A stretch of DNA of 64,000 nt from CAYSPT01 sp964432985 (GTDB lineage Bacteria; Muiribacteriota; CAYSPT01): the NCBI GenBank assembly GCA_964432985.1, contig CAYSPT010000008.1:1-64000 (forward strand), given 5' to 3'. Below the pieces are notes generated by a model. That model searched no databases, was not told the origin of the DNA, and was given only the letters and a program-made list of their open reading frames with translations. Both the position numbers and the translations under genes were made by a program. This document shows positions 8,892 through 17,269 of the stretch, in pieces (position 1 is the stretch's first letter; each line of letters begins with the position of its first letter).

Positions 8892-9845
8892 TCAGTCCTC
8901 ATAGAGAGAGCGGTGAACACGGTACTTTACTGCTAATATTTCATCACGGGTGGCATCGTTGGTTGCCCTGAGATGGCGTATCAATCCCTGGTAAATCCTG
9001 AAAATCTTCTCCGGTTCGTCCCGCTCCATGTCAAGAAGTGTTGCTTCGGAAAAAGATGTCAGCATGACAGGGCTGAGAGCTTCAACCCTGGCTGAACGAT
9101 GCCCCTGATCGAGATAAGCCATTTCGCCGATAACACTGCCCTGCTCCAGGAACGCCAGCACCATTTCAGATCCCCCAGGCAGCTGCTTCTTGACCACAGC
9201 CCGGCCCTGAAGAAGCACGTAGAGTTCGCGTTGGACTCCCCCTTCGGGAACGATGAGTTCACCTTTATTGAGAGAAAGCTGGTCTCCCCAGGTGCGAAAC
9301 ATCATGAAGGACTCACCGTCAAGCGTCCGGGCCACCACTGCATCGGGATGCTCCTTATCGACACCGGCTTCTTCCGGGTCGTCAAAACAAAGTGCCGTGC
9401 CCCGGGTGTACAAAAGCTGCTCGTTGAGAGCACGAACCCGCTGGCTCAATCGCCGTCCTATAACCTTGAGCAGGCACAAAGCGGAGGAGGGGAACCTATT
9501 TTTCAGAATATCGTATTTATTCCGGGTCAGAACGACCACATCCAGATTCTTTCGCACCACCGCGGCTACCGGACGGGTAAAGCCATCAAGAACCATGGTT
9601 TCACCAAAGCAATCACCAGGTTCTACCTGGGAAAACGAGTATTCCCAGCCGGATGGGCCGAGCCCGATTACGTCAACAAGCCCGTCCAGGGCGAAGAAAA
9701 CAGCATCCTCCGGATCCCCGGCGGCAAAAACCCAGTCACCCTGACTGAACGAACCGGTACTGCAGGCATGAGCAATATGCTTGAGATCTTCCCGGGCGCA
9801 ATCCTCCAGGCATGGGAAATCAAGCAGTGTATCCAATTCAACCAT
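8892..9845 (-). CDS. Protein with two cyclic nucleotide-binding domains
   Basis: The 317-residue protein holds two tandem cNMP-binding domains (about 1-130 and 165-290) and no helix-turn-helix, so it is not a CRP-type regulator. Domain 1 has FGETMVLDG but no canonical RSA. Domain 2 has the near-ideal cassette GEMAYLDQGHRSARV, with the Glu and Arg that hold the ribose and phosphate of cAMP. It starts 3 bases after the DUF4126 gene ends, so the two form an operon. Together with the two cyclases in this window it is a plausible cAMP receptor. Confidence 0.82.
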   Translation of the reverse strand: MVELDTLLDFPCLEDCAREDLKHIAHACSTGSFSQGDWVFAAGDPEDAVFFALDGLVDVIGLGPSGWEYSFSQVEPGDCFGETMVLDGFTRPVAAVVRKNLDVVVLTRNKYDILKNRFPSSALCLLKVIGRRLSQRVRALNEQLLYTRGTALCFDDPEEAGVDKEHPDAVVARTLDGESFMMFRTWGDQLSLNKGELIVPEGGVQRELYVLLQGRAVVKKQLPGGSEMVLAFLEQGSVIGEMAYLDQGHRSARVEALSPVMLTSFSEATLLDMERDEPEKIFRIYQGLIRHLRATNDATRDEILAVKYRVHRSLYED

Positions 9846-9848
9846 GCG

Positions 9849-10484
9849 TTACGCCTGCTCTTCCGGAGGTTGGGGAGGAGGNNNNNNNNNNNNNNNNNNN
9901 NNNNNNNNNNNNNNNNNNNNNNNNNNNNNNNNNNNNNNNNNNNNNNNNNNNNNNNNNNNNNNNNNNNNNNNNNNNNNNNNNATGATCGCCACGATTGTAG
10001 CAATGATCGGGTACTTGGCGATAAGGACCAGCAGGATCGCTACCAGCCCGTCCTCGGTGACACTGGCTATGGTGTTGGTAACGGGCTCGGGAGAAACGTT
10101 GAGCGCCATCCGGGTGCCGGCTTTGGTAAGATGTGATTCCATGGCGACGGAACCGCTCAGCATAGCGGCGATCACCTGTGCTGCCTGCCCCATGTCAGCC
10201 GATCCCAGGTAGGCCAGTGCGGCGCCGCCGGCGGGCCGGATCAGGGTGTGTATCGAGTCCCAGGTATTATCTATGTACGGCACTTTGTCTGCCCCGAACT
10301 CGATGATGTAGAGGACCACCGCCGCTCCAATGACATAGGGATTCTGCAGCATTTCCAGGTTTCCCGGAAGCTTGATCCAGCCCTGGCGGCCGGCAATACC
10401 CAACCCGGCGACAGTCATATAGAGGTTGACTCCCGAAGTCCACGAACTGCCGAGCAGCACGCTCAATGTGTTCATTATATCCAC
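9849..10484 (-). CDS. DUF4126 family membrane protein, interrupted by an assembly gap
   Basis: A multi-helix membrane protein that looks like DUF4126: SGVNLYMTVAGLGI near the start, then WDSIHTLIRPAGGAALAYL and a Gly/Ala-rich helix. Function is unknown. The GTG start follows AGGGTGATT at good spacing. An ATG three codons later is the alternative. The gap at 9882-9981 removes the segment between the last helix and a proline-rich tail ending PPPQPPEEQA, so the true length is uncertain. It is in an operon with the double cNMP protein. Confidence 0.7.
   Translation of the reverse strand: MDIMNTLSVLLGSSWTSGVNLYMTVAGLGIAGRQGWIKLPGNLEMLQNPYVIGAAVVLYIIEFGADKVPYIDNTWDSIHTLIRPAGGAALAYLGSADMGQAAQVIAAMLSGSVAMESHLTKAGTRMALNVSPEPVTNTIASVTEDGLVAILLVLIAKYPIIATIVAIXXXXXXXXXXXXXXXXXXXXXXXXXXXXXXXXXXPPPQPPEEQA
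9882..9981. other. Assembly gap (100 N) inside the DUF4126 gene
   Basis: Placeholder of 100 N. The right-hand flank in gene orientation is a CCTCC-rich low-complexity run coding for prolines, which probably broke the assembly. Confidence 0.95.
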
Positions 10485-10579
10485 GATTAATCACCCTATC
10501 GTTTCGTTATCCGAAAAAATATGCCAGTCTCTCTAAAAAAACAGGGACCAGCCGCCAGCCCGACTGACAAAGCACCGGT

Positions 10580-11506
10580 TCAGTCATTGCCCATACTACA
10601 AAACGACATGATAAACAGACCCTGCGTGAGGCGAATTTCCCGCTCACCATCAACCATGTACAGATTCCGTTCCCCGGCTGACTCAAGCATCAGGAAATAT
10701 ATCAAATCCCCACCTGCCTCAGGAGATGATTTGATTCCCGCACCGGCGGTTATCACCGAAACACCGCCGCTTTCCAGATCATACTTGAACAGATTCGACT
10801 GTTCTACCACGAAAGTACCATTAACGTACCGCCCTGAAGCGGCACTGTAATAAACGTATTCATCTGCCAGATACGAATGGTTCTCGTTCACCAGCGGGTC
10901 CATAGCGGTAAGGCGACTGATGGAACCTGATGCATCGTACAGGTAAATATCGGTGTTACCATTATAGACAGGTGTCCCGTCCCGGATTCCGGTGAACACA
11001 AACTGCTTCGTTTCTCCCCCGGCGGCAGGCTGGCCGGCGTTGACAAACTGTCCGGTCAGGTTTTCAAGCACTCCCCGCCGAGGGTCAATGAGACAAACTG
11101 AATTTCGTCCTTCAATGTTCCCGGTACATACCAGGGTCCCGTCATCCAAGAACGATGGGTCGCTGAAATTACCTGAAAACTTTTCGGTTATATTCACCGG
11201 GGAAGACTCGCCAGCACCAAGCAGGTAAATGTCATACTTGCCGGACTTATTGGAGGTGAACGCTATCCGGCCGCCGCGATAGGCCGGAGTGCCGGCGTCG
11301 GCGTCCCCAAAAGACAGAAATGTGTGGCACTCGAAAAGAGACTGGTCTTCGTTCCAGGTGAGGAGTGCCAGCCGGTACCGGCCGCTGTCCTTGACCGACG
11401 CAAGAATGTCCGGATGGCCGAAACACAGAGGTGCTCTCAAAGCGAATAGGAGTATTAAGGCCAGCAAAACGACTTCTTTACTCCTTAAACCGATCATCCG
11501 TTCCAC
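10580..11506 (-). CDS. Secreted TolB-like WD40/PD40 propeller protein
   Basis: A 308-residue exported protein with a signal peptide (hydrophobic 11-29, ending about CFG). PD40-type propeller motifs follow: RIAFTSNKSGKYDIYLL, DPSFLDDGTLVCTG, and KQFVFTGIRDG with NTDIYLYDASG. These match the TolB/DPP-IV-like blades that report on periplasmic or surface binding. With about five to six blades it is shorter than TolB and lacks the TolB N-terminal domain, so I do not call it TolB. It stands alone, divergent from the PAS protein. Confidence 0.75.
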   Translation of the reverse strand: MERMIGLRSKEVVLLALILLFALRAPLCFGHPDILASVKDSGRYRLALLTWNEDQSLFECHTFLSFGDADAGTPAYRGGRIAFTSNKSGKYDIYLLGAGESSPVNITEKFSGNFSDPSFLDDGTLVCTGNIEGRNSVCLIDPRRGVLENLTGQFVNAGQPAAGGETKQFVFTGIRDGTPVYNGNTDIYLYDASGSISRLTAMDPLVNENHSYLADEYVYYSAASGRYVNGTFVVEQSNLFKYDLESGGVSVITAGAGIKSSPEAGGDLIYFLMLESAGERNLYMVDGEREIRLTQGLFIMSFCSMGND

Positions 11507-11688
11507 CTCCCGGTCTTCTGCTCCCGGTGATGTAGCCTGTTCAATCGGGCAGAAACCTACTGAAACTATACCACAAAAATGACAAATCAGGCTATGTCTG
11601 ACATGAGCGAAAATATGCTATGAAGCAGTACTATTTGCCATTTACCGTGTTGCTTTGATACCATTAAGTGAATGAGGGTGGGATCACT

Positions 11689-12306
11689 ATGAAAGATCTT
11701 CTTTCCCAGGACGATTTTTTCCGGACACTTTTTAACTCCATTCCAGTCTGTACCATAATCATGAATGCCGACCGGAGACTCCAATGTATCAACAACGCTA
11801 CCCTGGCCTTGCTCGGCCTGGCTGACGACGACACCGTCCTTCAGCGGCGTTGCGGAGAGGTCTTCAACTGCATTTCGAGCCAGGACGAGACCGAAGGATG
11901 CGGCTACGGTATCGGCTGCCCGGACTGTGTCATCTGGAATTCCGCCATATCCGCACTGGAGGGTAACCTGGTGCACCGGGCCAAGGGGGAGTTTTATTAC
12001 ACTACCAGCGGTGACAACAAAAGAATGAACATCATGGTCACAGCCGCGCCTTTCATCTATCAGGACCAGAATCTGGTCATCGTGATAGTGGAAGACATTT
12101 CTAATATTTCTGAACTGCAGGGACTGCTTCCCATCTGTTACCACTGTAAAAAAATTCGTGATGACAAAGGATACTGGGTCCGGGTGGAAAGCTATATTCG
12201 CAAGAGGGCCGAAGTGGATTTTACCCACGGTCTGTGCCCGGATTGTCATACCACTATACGTCGGAAACGAGAAGCATCTCCGAAAAAATCAACCGGGGCG
12301 AAATAA
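11689..12306 (+). CDS. PAS domain protein with a C-terminal Cys-rich CKKIRDD motif
   Basis: The 205-residue protein has a PAS domain (about 10-135, FFRTLFNSIPVCTIIMNAD) and a C-terminal module beginning ICYHCKKIRDDKGYW and ending FTHGLCPDCH. The module has paired Cys-x2-Cys and is well known at the C-terminus of PAS and GGDEF sensor proteins, especially in deltaproteobacteria, where it probably binds metal or acts as a linker. Here nothing follows it, so the protein is a stand-alone sensor or has lost an output domain. Cysteines at EGCGYGIGCPDC inside the PAS could bind a metal or cluster. The ATG follows GAGGGTGGG. A GTG at 11668 is the alternative. Confidence 0.75.
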   Translation: MKDLLSQDDFFRTLFNSIPVCTIIMNADRRLQCINNATLALLGLADDDTVLQRRCGEVFNCISSQDETEGCGYGIGCPDCVIWNSAISALEGNLVHRAKGEFYYTTSGDNKRMNIMVTAAPFIYQDQNLVIVIVEDISNISELQGLLPICYHCKKIRDDKGYWVRVESYIRKRAEVDFTHGLCPDCHTTIRRKREASPKKSTGAK

Positions 12307-12316
12307 TTATTTTTTT

Positions 12317-12346
12317 TTGACGGCCTCCAGCCATGAATGCTATACT
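12317..12346 (+). promoter_or_regulatory. Sigma-70-type promoter for the MBL gene
   Basis: TTGACG (12317-12322), an 18-base spacer, then TATACT (12341-12346). It lies 69 bases before the MBL start codon, just after a run of nine T following the PAS gene. Confidence 0.55.
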
Positions 12347-12414
12347 TTCCCTGGTTTCAGACTGCATACAATAAATATGCATCCGGAATCCTGCTTGGAG
12401 GAGGAATGACGCCG

Positions 12415-13293
12415 ATGAGAATCAAGTTCTGGGGTGTTAGAGGAAGTATACCGTCTCCCTCCGTCGGGGACGTATTCAAAACCGATTACTACGGTGGTAA
12501 CACAGCCTGTGTAGAAATAACCACCGCTTCCGGCGAGGAGTATATTCTCGATGCCGGGACCGGTATGCGCCTGTTGGGAATGGATCTTATCAGAAGATAC
12601 AAAGGCAATCCCATTAAGGCCAAGATTCTTTTCAGCCACGTCCACTGGGATCACATCCAGGGCTGGCCGTTTTTCGTGCCTGCTTTCGTACGGGGAAACC
12701 ACTTCAGACTGTACGGTGAGAAGAAGGTTAACCACAGCCTGCAGGAGGTGCTCAAAGGGCAGCAGCAGTATCCCAATTTCCCGGTGTCGCTCGAATACAT
12801 GGGTGCGGACATTGAATTTATCGACCTGGAAGAGGGCTGTTCATCTTCCGAGGACATCGAAGTCGGCTATATTCGCCTTAACCACCCGGACGGGGTGTTT
12901 TCCTACCGGATTGCGGAACAGGGGAAGGTTTTTGTCTACGCCAGCGATACCGAACACGACGGGCATAAGTTCAACCGGCTGTTCGGTCCCACCGACAAGA
13001 AACTCATCGACTGGGCTACCAACGCCGACGTTCTGGTTTACGACGGCCAGTATACTCTTGAAGAGTATGACAAGAAGAAAACCTGGGGGCACTCCACTCC
13101 CCAGAAGGGCGTTGAAATAGCCTTGAATGCGGGAGTAAAAACCCTGGTCATCTTCCACCACGACCCCGCCCACGACGACGAATTCCTCAAGCGGATGCAC
13201 GTGGACGCCATAGCCTATCGCGACCAGATATCCAAGGGAGATCACGACCTCAGTATTGTCTTCGCCCGTGAGGGAATGGAGATTCAGCTGTAG
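12415..13293 (+). CDS. MBL-fold metallo-hydrolase
   Basis: A cytoplasmic beta-lactamase-fold hydrolase of 292 residues. The dinuclear metal motif is H75-x-H77-x-D79-H80 in FSHVHWDHIQGW. Later ligands are in the ASDTEHDG and FHHDPAHDD segments. The N-terminus KFWGVRGSIPSP and GGNTACVEI are typical of the PhnP/ribonuclease Z-like branch often fused to cyclase or response-regulator proteins. Substrate is unknown. The ATG at 12415 is 10 bases from GGAGGAGG. The ATG at 12406 is too close to it. Confidence 0.82.
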   Translation: MRIKFWGVRGSIPSPSVGDVFKTDYYGGNTACVEITTASGEEYILDAGTGMRLLGMDLIRRYKGNPIKAKILFSHVHWDHIQGWPFFVPAFVRGNHFRLYGEKKVNHSLQEVLKGQQQYPNFPVSLEYMGADIEFIDLEEGCSSSEDIEVGYIRLNHPDGVFSYRIAEQGKVFVYASDTEHDGHKFNRLFGPTDKKLIDWATNADVLVYDGQYTLEEYDKKKTWGHSTPQKGVEIALNAGVKTLVIFHHDPAHDDEFLKRMHVDAIAYRDQISKGDHDLSIVFAREGMEIQL

Positions 13294-13305
13294 GGAGGAA
13301 TCGTC

Positions 13306-13326
13306 CTGGACGTCAAGGAAGCCATC
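13306..13326 (+). other. Possible 5' end of a gene truncated by the gap (nitroreductase-like start)
   Basis: After the MBL stop, GGGAGG (13293-13298) is 7 bases from a frame reading DVKEAI before the N run. Many nitroreductases begin with an MDVxEAI sequence, so an operon partner may start here. There is no ATG/GTG/TTG; the start would have to be CTG at 13306. Seven codons cannot prove a family. Confidence 0.25.
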
Positions 13327-13426
13327 NNNNNNNNNNNNNNNNNNNNNNNNNNNNNNNNNNNNNNNNNNNNNNNNNNNNNNNNNNNNNNNNNNNNNNNNNN
13401 NNNNNNNNNNNNNNNNNNNNNNNNNN
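13327..13426. other. Assembly gap (100 N)
   Basis: Placeholder of 100 N. The stretch 13294-13786 contains no complete gene. It holds two possible truncated ends at the gap, a sigma-54 promoter and its upstream inverted repeats. Confidence 0.95.
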
Positions 13427-13489
13427 TTCTTCGGCAAACAGAGGTTTGTAGGGCTTGTAGGCATGTTCCCCATTGGCATGAATGGCCAC
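13427..13489 (-). other. Possible 5' end of a minus-strand gene truncated by the gap
   Basis: On the minus strand GAGAGG is 8 bases from GTG at 13489, opening 21 codons (VAIHANGEHAYKPYKPLF...) up to the gap. The ribosome site is good but the residues match no family I know. It could equally be the non-coding flank of a gene on the other strand. Confidence 0.22.
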
Positions 13490-13629
13490 GGAATCACCTC
13501 TCATCCTTGAGTTTTCCGGGCGGGGCGTACAAAACGAAGTAAAATGAATGAGCGGTACACCACGTTCCTTCACCATTTCCAACGAAACGTTCGGTGCATC
13601 TGGTTCCCCGGTTTATTGAGAAAATCTCA

Positions 13630-13682
13630 ATTGTCCAGAAACAATACACATATCAATACTTCGTTTTGTCCGTTATCCGGAC
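13630..13682 (+). promoter_or_regulatory. Candidate upstream activator sites for the sigma-54 promoter
   Basis: ATTGT-CCAGAA-ACAAT (13630-13645) and GTCCG-TTATC-CGGAC (13668-13682) are two inverted repeats 50-102 bases before the -24 element, the usual place for enhancer-binding proteins. The first is nearly the same as TTGTTCAGAACAA before the second sigma-54 promoter of this window (28949-28961). Confidence 0.45.
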
Positions 13683-13731
13683 GGTTTTATCTAAGTCTCC
13701 CTGAAATAGCGGCATAATCACCGTATAAAAC

Positions 13732-13747
13732 TGGCCTGGAATTTGCT
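13732..13747 (+). promoter_or_regulatory. Sigma-54 (-24/-12) promoter of the AAA-GspE fusion gene
   Basis: TGGCCTGGAATTTGCT has the invariant GG (13733-13734), exactly ten bases, then GC (13745-13746), with a good match to the TGGCACG-N4-TTGCT consensus. It lies 40 bases before the start codon. Confidence 0.72.
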
Positions 13748-13786
13748 CTTTACTCTCTGCAGAACGCGCACTGTAAGGAGGACCTC

Positions 13787-16267
13787 ATGATCTACCGGTT
13801 CGGTAACCTTGTTACTGTAGAGGATCATGTCATAACAATTTTCGAGAGGGCCAAAAAACTTGCAAGTACCAATCTCTCCCTGATAATCAAGGGTGAGGAA
13901 GGTACCGGTAAGCAACTGCTGGCCCAGACCATCCACCGATACAGCTCCAGGGGCTCAGGTCCCTTTGTCAGAGTTGACGCCCGGGCATTTTCCAGCGGCA
14001 AGTTCCAGCCGGGGAAATTTGAACAGTACCTGTTCGGGACCGTCGGCCGCAGCGGGAAGCTACACCAGGCTGATGGAGGCACCCTGTTCATAAAAGGCAT
14101 AGAACATCTCCCGATCGGGCTCCAGGAAACGCTGGCCGAGATTTTGAAGCGCCGTTGCGCTGCTTCGGATGAAAACGAAGATGGGCTCGATGTACGGCTT
14201 ATTGTTTCCACCCAGACTGATTTGAAAAGCATGGCGGCTAACGATCAGTTCTCAACACGGTTGTTTGAGTTTTTCTCAGGATTCATCACGCTCCCTGCCC
14301 TCAGGGAGCGCCCCCGGGACATCCTCACCCTGGCAGTGTATTTCATTAAGGAATTCAACAACCGCCACCAGATCACCGTGGAAAAAATCTCTATTGCTGC
14401 CCTGGAAGGACTTGAAAAACTAGACTGGAAAAAGAATATAAAGCAGCTTAAAAATGTAATCAGGAAAGCAATCATCCTGGCGAACGCTGACATCGGCACC
14501 ATCTGGATCGAACACATCCCGGTTCCCCTCAAACTGAAAAAGAAACTGGAATACCCACGAGCTGACTTGAAAGATTTCACTCCGAAGCCCTACCTGACCC
14601 GGATCATTTCGGCCGCACAAGCCCGCCGTTGCCACCTGGTTCCCCTGCAGGTCAAGGGACGTGAACTCACCGTAGCCATGTCCGATCCCAGCGACTTCCA
14701 GCTCATCAAGAAAATAGAGTCACACACCCAGCTCACCGTCAAAGCTGTCATGGCAGAGAGTTCAGAGATTGAGAAAGCCCAGGAAATTCTGTATGGACAG
14801 AGCATGAATTTCGAGCAGCTCGTAAAGCAGGGAGTCCCCGCAGCGATCACCGATGAAATCACCGTACTTCCACCGCAGGTTGAGGTGCAGGTCCAGGGAG
14901 ATGAAAACCCCGAGGAAATGGCCGGGCAAGCGCCTGTTATCAACCTGGTTAACCAGATCATCGCCCGGGGCATACACGAACGCGCCAGTGACATTCATCT
15001 GGAACCCTGCGAAAACGCCTTACGAGTGCGGTACCGCGTGGATGGAATCATGTACCATTCCATGGATTATCCTCCCGAACTCAGCCAGGCGGTGATATCA
15101 CGTATCAAGGTAATCGCCAACATGGACATCGCCCGCAAACGGCAGCCGCAGGACGGGCGCATCGAACTGGCTATAGTGAACAGGGAAATTGACTTGAGGG
15201 TGGCTACCATTCCCACCTATTACGGGGAGACCGTCGTCATGCGCGTACTGGATAAGGGAAAAGGACTTAAAAACCTCGATGAAATAGGGCTGTCAGAACA
15301 GAACCTGGTGAAAATGCGTTCCCTGGTGAGAAAGCCTTTTGGGATGATTCTGGTGACCGGTCCCACCGGAAGCGGGAAAACCTCTACCCTGTACGCCGGG
15401 CTCCAGGAAGTCAATACCATGGAGAAAAAGATAATAACCGTGGAAGATCCCATTGAATATCAGATAAATCTAGTCAATCAGGTCCAGATCAATTCACGCA
15501 CCGGCTTGACCTTTGCCAACGGGCTGCGCTCTATCCTGAGGCTGGATCCGGACATCATTATGCTTGGAGAGATACGGGACCGGGAAACAGCGGAACTGGC
15601 CGTCAGGGCGGCACTCACCGGACACCTGGTATTTTCCACCCTGCACACCAACGACGCCCCGGGTGCCATAACCAGGCTTATTGACATGGGAATAGAACCG
15701 TTCCTGCTCAACTCGGCGGTCTCGGCGGTGGTAGCCCAGCGGCTTATCCGACTTATCTGCAGCCATTGCCGTGAAGAGTACCGACCGCCCCGGGAACTGA
15801 TAGAAGCCCTGGGAATCGACTCCGATACGGTTTTTTACCGCGGCCGGGGATGTGACAAGTGCCGTCACAGCGGATATCTCGGCCGAACCGCCATCCACGA
15901 AGTAATGGTAGTCGATCAGAGAATAAGAGAACTGGCCCTGCGGCGGGCCTCGGATGACGAAATTAGGGAAGCGGCGGCTCAAAGCGGAATGGAATCGCTC
16001 AAGGAAAGCGGAATACGGAAAGTGAAACAGGGACTGACCACCATAGAAGAGGTATTGAGTGTCACTGAGGGTGTCAGCTCCAGTACGGAAAGCATTGGGG
16101 AAAAACAGCCCGGGCAATCTTTTTCAGAAACCACTGCCGAATCGTTACCGAACACGCCATCTGAAGACAGCAGCGCCGATGGAGGAGAGCGGCGGCGGAT
16201 TGAAATACCCGCAGGATCTATACCAGGATTTACATCGGGAAAGGTGATAGCTTTTCCATTCACTTGA
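13787..16267 (+). CDS. Fusion of a degenerate sigma-54-activator AAA+ domain with a GspE/PilB secretion ATPase
   Basis: The 826-residue protein has three parts. Residues 1-245 match the central domain of sigma-54 activators: Walker A GEEGTGKQ (36-43), then LDWKKNIKQLKNVI. The GAFTGA loop is gone, Walker B reads GTLFIKGIEHLP (no Asp-Glu), and the Arg fingers are missing. Residues about 265-345 are an MshEN-type GspE N-domain. Residues about 380-770 are a complete motor: Walker A GPTGSGKTS (525-533), LRLDPDIIMLGEIRD (582-598), TGHLVFSTLHTND, and a zinc knot with paired Cys (C658HxC type and CDKC near 688). The C-terminal 60 residues are Ser/Glu-rich. It probably powers type IV pilus or type II secretion assembly. 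A sigma-54 promoter drives it, and minor pilin genes lie 14 kb away. Confidence 0.88.
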   Translation: MIYRFGNLVTVEDHVITIFERAKKLASTNLSLIIKGEEGTGKQLLAQTIHRYSSRGSGPFVRVDARAFSSGKFQPGKFEQYLFGTVGRSGKLHQADGGTLFIKGIEHLPIGLQETLAEILKRRCAASDENEDGLDVRLIVSTQTDLKSMAANDQFSTRLFEFFSGFITLPALRERPRDILTLAVYFIKEFNNRHQITVEKISIAALEGLEKLDWKKNIKQLKNVIRKAIILANADIGTIWIEHIPVPLKLKKKLEYPRADLKDFTPKPYLTRIISAAQARRCHLVPLQVKGRELTVAMSDPSDFQLIKKIESHTQLTVKAVMAESSEIEKAQEILYGQSMNFEQLVKQGVPAAITDEITVLPPQVEVQVQGDENPEEMAGQAPVINLVNQIIARGIHERASDIHLEPCENALRVRYRVDGIMYHSMDYPPELSQAVISRIKVIANMDIARKRQPQDGRIELAIVNREIDLRVATIPTYYGETVVMRVLDKGKGLKNLDEIGLSEQNLVKMRSLVRKPFGMILVTGPTGSGKTSTLYAGLQEVNTMEKKIITVEDPIEYQINLVNQVQINSRTGLTFANGLRSILRLDPDIIMLGEIRDRETAELAVRAALTGHLVFSTLHTNDAPGAITRLIDMGIEPFLLNSAVSAVVAQRLIRLICSHCREEYRPPRELIEALGIDSDTVFYRGRGCDKCRHSGYLGRTAIHEVMVVDQRIRELALRRASDDEIREAAAQSGMESLKESGIRKVKQGLTTIEEVLSVTEGVSSSTESIGEKQPGQSFSETTAESLPNTPSEDSSADGGERRRIEIPAGSIPGFTSGKVIAFPFT

Positions 16268-16282
16268 ATGAAAACCGAAGCT

Positions 16283-16310
16283 GATGTACACTAATCAAGA
16301 GGTGTACATC
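16283..16310 (+). promoter_or_regulatory. Hairpin overlapping the ribosome site of the methyltransferase gene
   Basis: GATGTACAC (16283-16291) and GTGTACATC (16302-16310) are perfect 9-base arms around a 10-base loop. The ribosome site AAGAGGTG (16297-16304) lies partly in the loop and partly in the right arm, and the ATG is at 16313. The fold would limit ribosome entry, or the same bases could be a protein operator. Confidence 0.5.
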
Positions 16311-16312
16311 GT

Positions 16313-17269
16313 ATGAAAGCATTCACACCGCCTGGGCGCCCCAGCGTAGTGAAAGTAGTTATTCTACTCATCCTGCTCAGCCTGGTAATCATTCTTTTAA
16401 ATACCGACCAGCCTATCGCATTAACCGGTTCGTCCGGCGAAAAAGAATCAGCCCCTTCAAATACCGACCGGCCAGTGGCACTAACCGGTTCGTCCGGTGA
16501 AAAGAAATCAGCCCCTTCAAATACTGACCAGCCTATCGCATTAACCGACATAACCAGCAAAGAAAAATTCGTGCCCCCGCTGGCCGACACCCCGATGCCC
16601 GATGCCGTAAAGAGCCTGAAACCGGACAGGGAGTTTGAACGCCAGGACGAGCGGGACCGCATGGTTAACTCGCAGATCATTGCCCGGGGAGTGAACGACG
16701 AGAACGTCCTGACAGCCATGCGCCGGGTTCCCCGCCACCTTTTTATTCCCTTTTTGCACCGGGGCGCAGCCTATGATGACCATCCACTCCCCATCGGGTG
16801 CGGCCAGACAATTTCCCAGCCCTATATCGTCGCCTTTATGACCGAAGTTCTTCAGTTGGACGAGAATTCCCGGGTACTCGAAATCGGTACGGGTTCCGGA
16901 TACCAGGCAGCGGTCCTGGCTGAGATCACCCCGCATGTTTACAGCGTGGAGATCGTTTCCAAGCTCGCTCAGTCAGTTGCCCAGCGGTTTGATGAACTCG
17001 GGTATCATTGCATTAACGCCCGGGAGGGAGACGGCTATTTCGGCTGGGAAACAGAAGGACCTTTCGACGCGATCATAGTCACCGCGGCTGCGGAGCACGT
17101 TCCCCCTCCCCTGGTGCAGCAACTCAAAGCGGGAGGCCGGATGTGTATTCCGGTGGGTTCCCCATTCTACGTTCAGTATCTGCTGCTGATCGAGAAAGAC
17201 GTCAAGGGTACTGTCACCAGCAGGAACCTGATGGCGGTGAGGTTTGTCCCCCTTGTCAGAGAGAAGTAG
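16313..17269 (+). CDS. Membrane-anchored protein-L-isoaspartate O-methyltransferase-like protein
   Basis: The C-terminal 210 residues are a PCMT: RMVNSQIIARGV, VPRHLFIPF, the family-specific GQTISQPYIVAFMTE, and SAM-binding motif LEIGTGSGYQAAVLAE. The enzyme methylates isoaspartyl residues to start protein repair. Unlike standard cytosolic Pcm (about 210 residues) it has a hydrophobic N-terminal segment (about 12-28) and a linker of three 20-residue repeats, so the enzyme is probably exported or anchored. Extracytoplasmic Pcm-like proteins occur in several lineages, but where they would find SAM is unclear. It overlaps the next gene and follows the pilus ATPase fusion. Confidence 0.82.
   Translation: MKAFTPPGRPSVVKVVILLILLSLVIILLNTDQPIALTGSSGEKESAPSNTDRPVALTGSSGEKKSAPSNTDQPIALTDITSKEKFVPPLADTPMPDAVKSLKPDREFERQDERDRMVNSQIIARGVNDENVLTAMRRVPRHLFIPFLHRGAAYDDHPLPIGCGQTISQPYIVAFMTEVLQLDENSRVLEIGTGSGYQAAVLAEITPHVYSVEIVSKLAQSVAQRFDELGYHCINAREGDGYFGWETEGPFDAIIVTAAAEHVPPPLVQQLKAGGRMCIPVGSPFYVQYLLLIEKDVKGTVTSRNLMAVRFVPLVREK
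16400..16548 (+). repeat. Two and a half copies of a 60-bp tandem repeat
   Basis: Copies begin at 16400, 16460 and 16520, each with ATACYGACC-GCC-GC at the start. They code for NTDQPIALTGSSGEKESAPS-type units in the linker of the methyltransferase. Copies are nearly identical, so the duplication is recent or maintained. Confidence 0.85.

Noticed and set aside
8892..9845. CRP/FNR-type transcription factor
   Set aside because: Two cNMP domains are present but there is no helix-turn-helix.
9099..10136. 345-codon plus-strand frame across the gap at 9882-9981
   Set aside because: It is antisense to the double cNMP and DUF4126 genes and is kept open by the N run.
10485..10579. Terminator before the DUF4126 gene
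   Set aside because: A T7 run exists on the minus strand but no clean stem precedes it.
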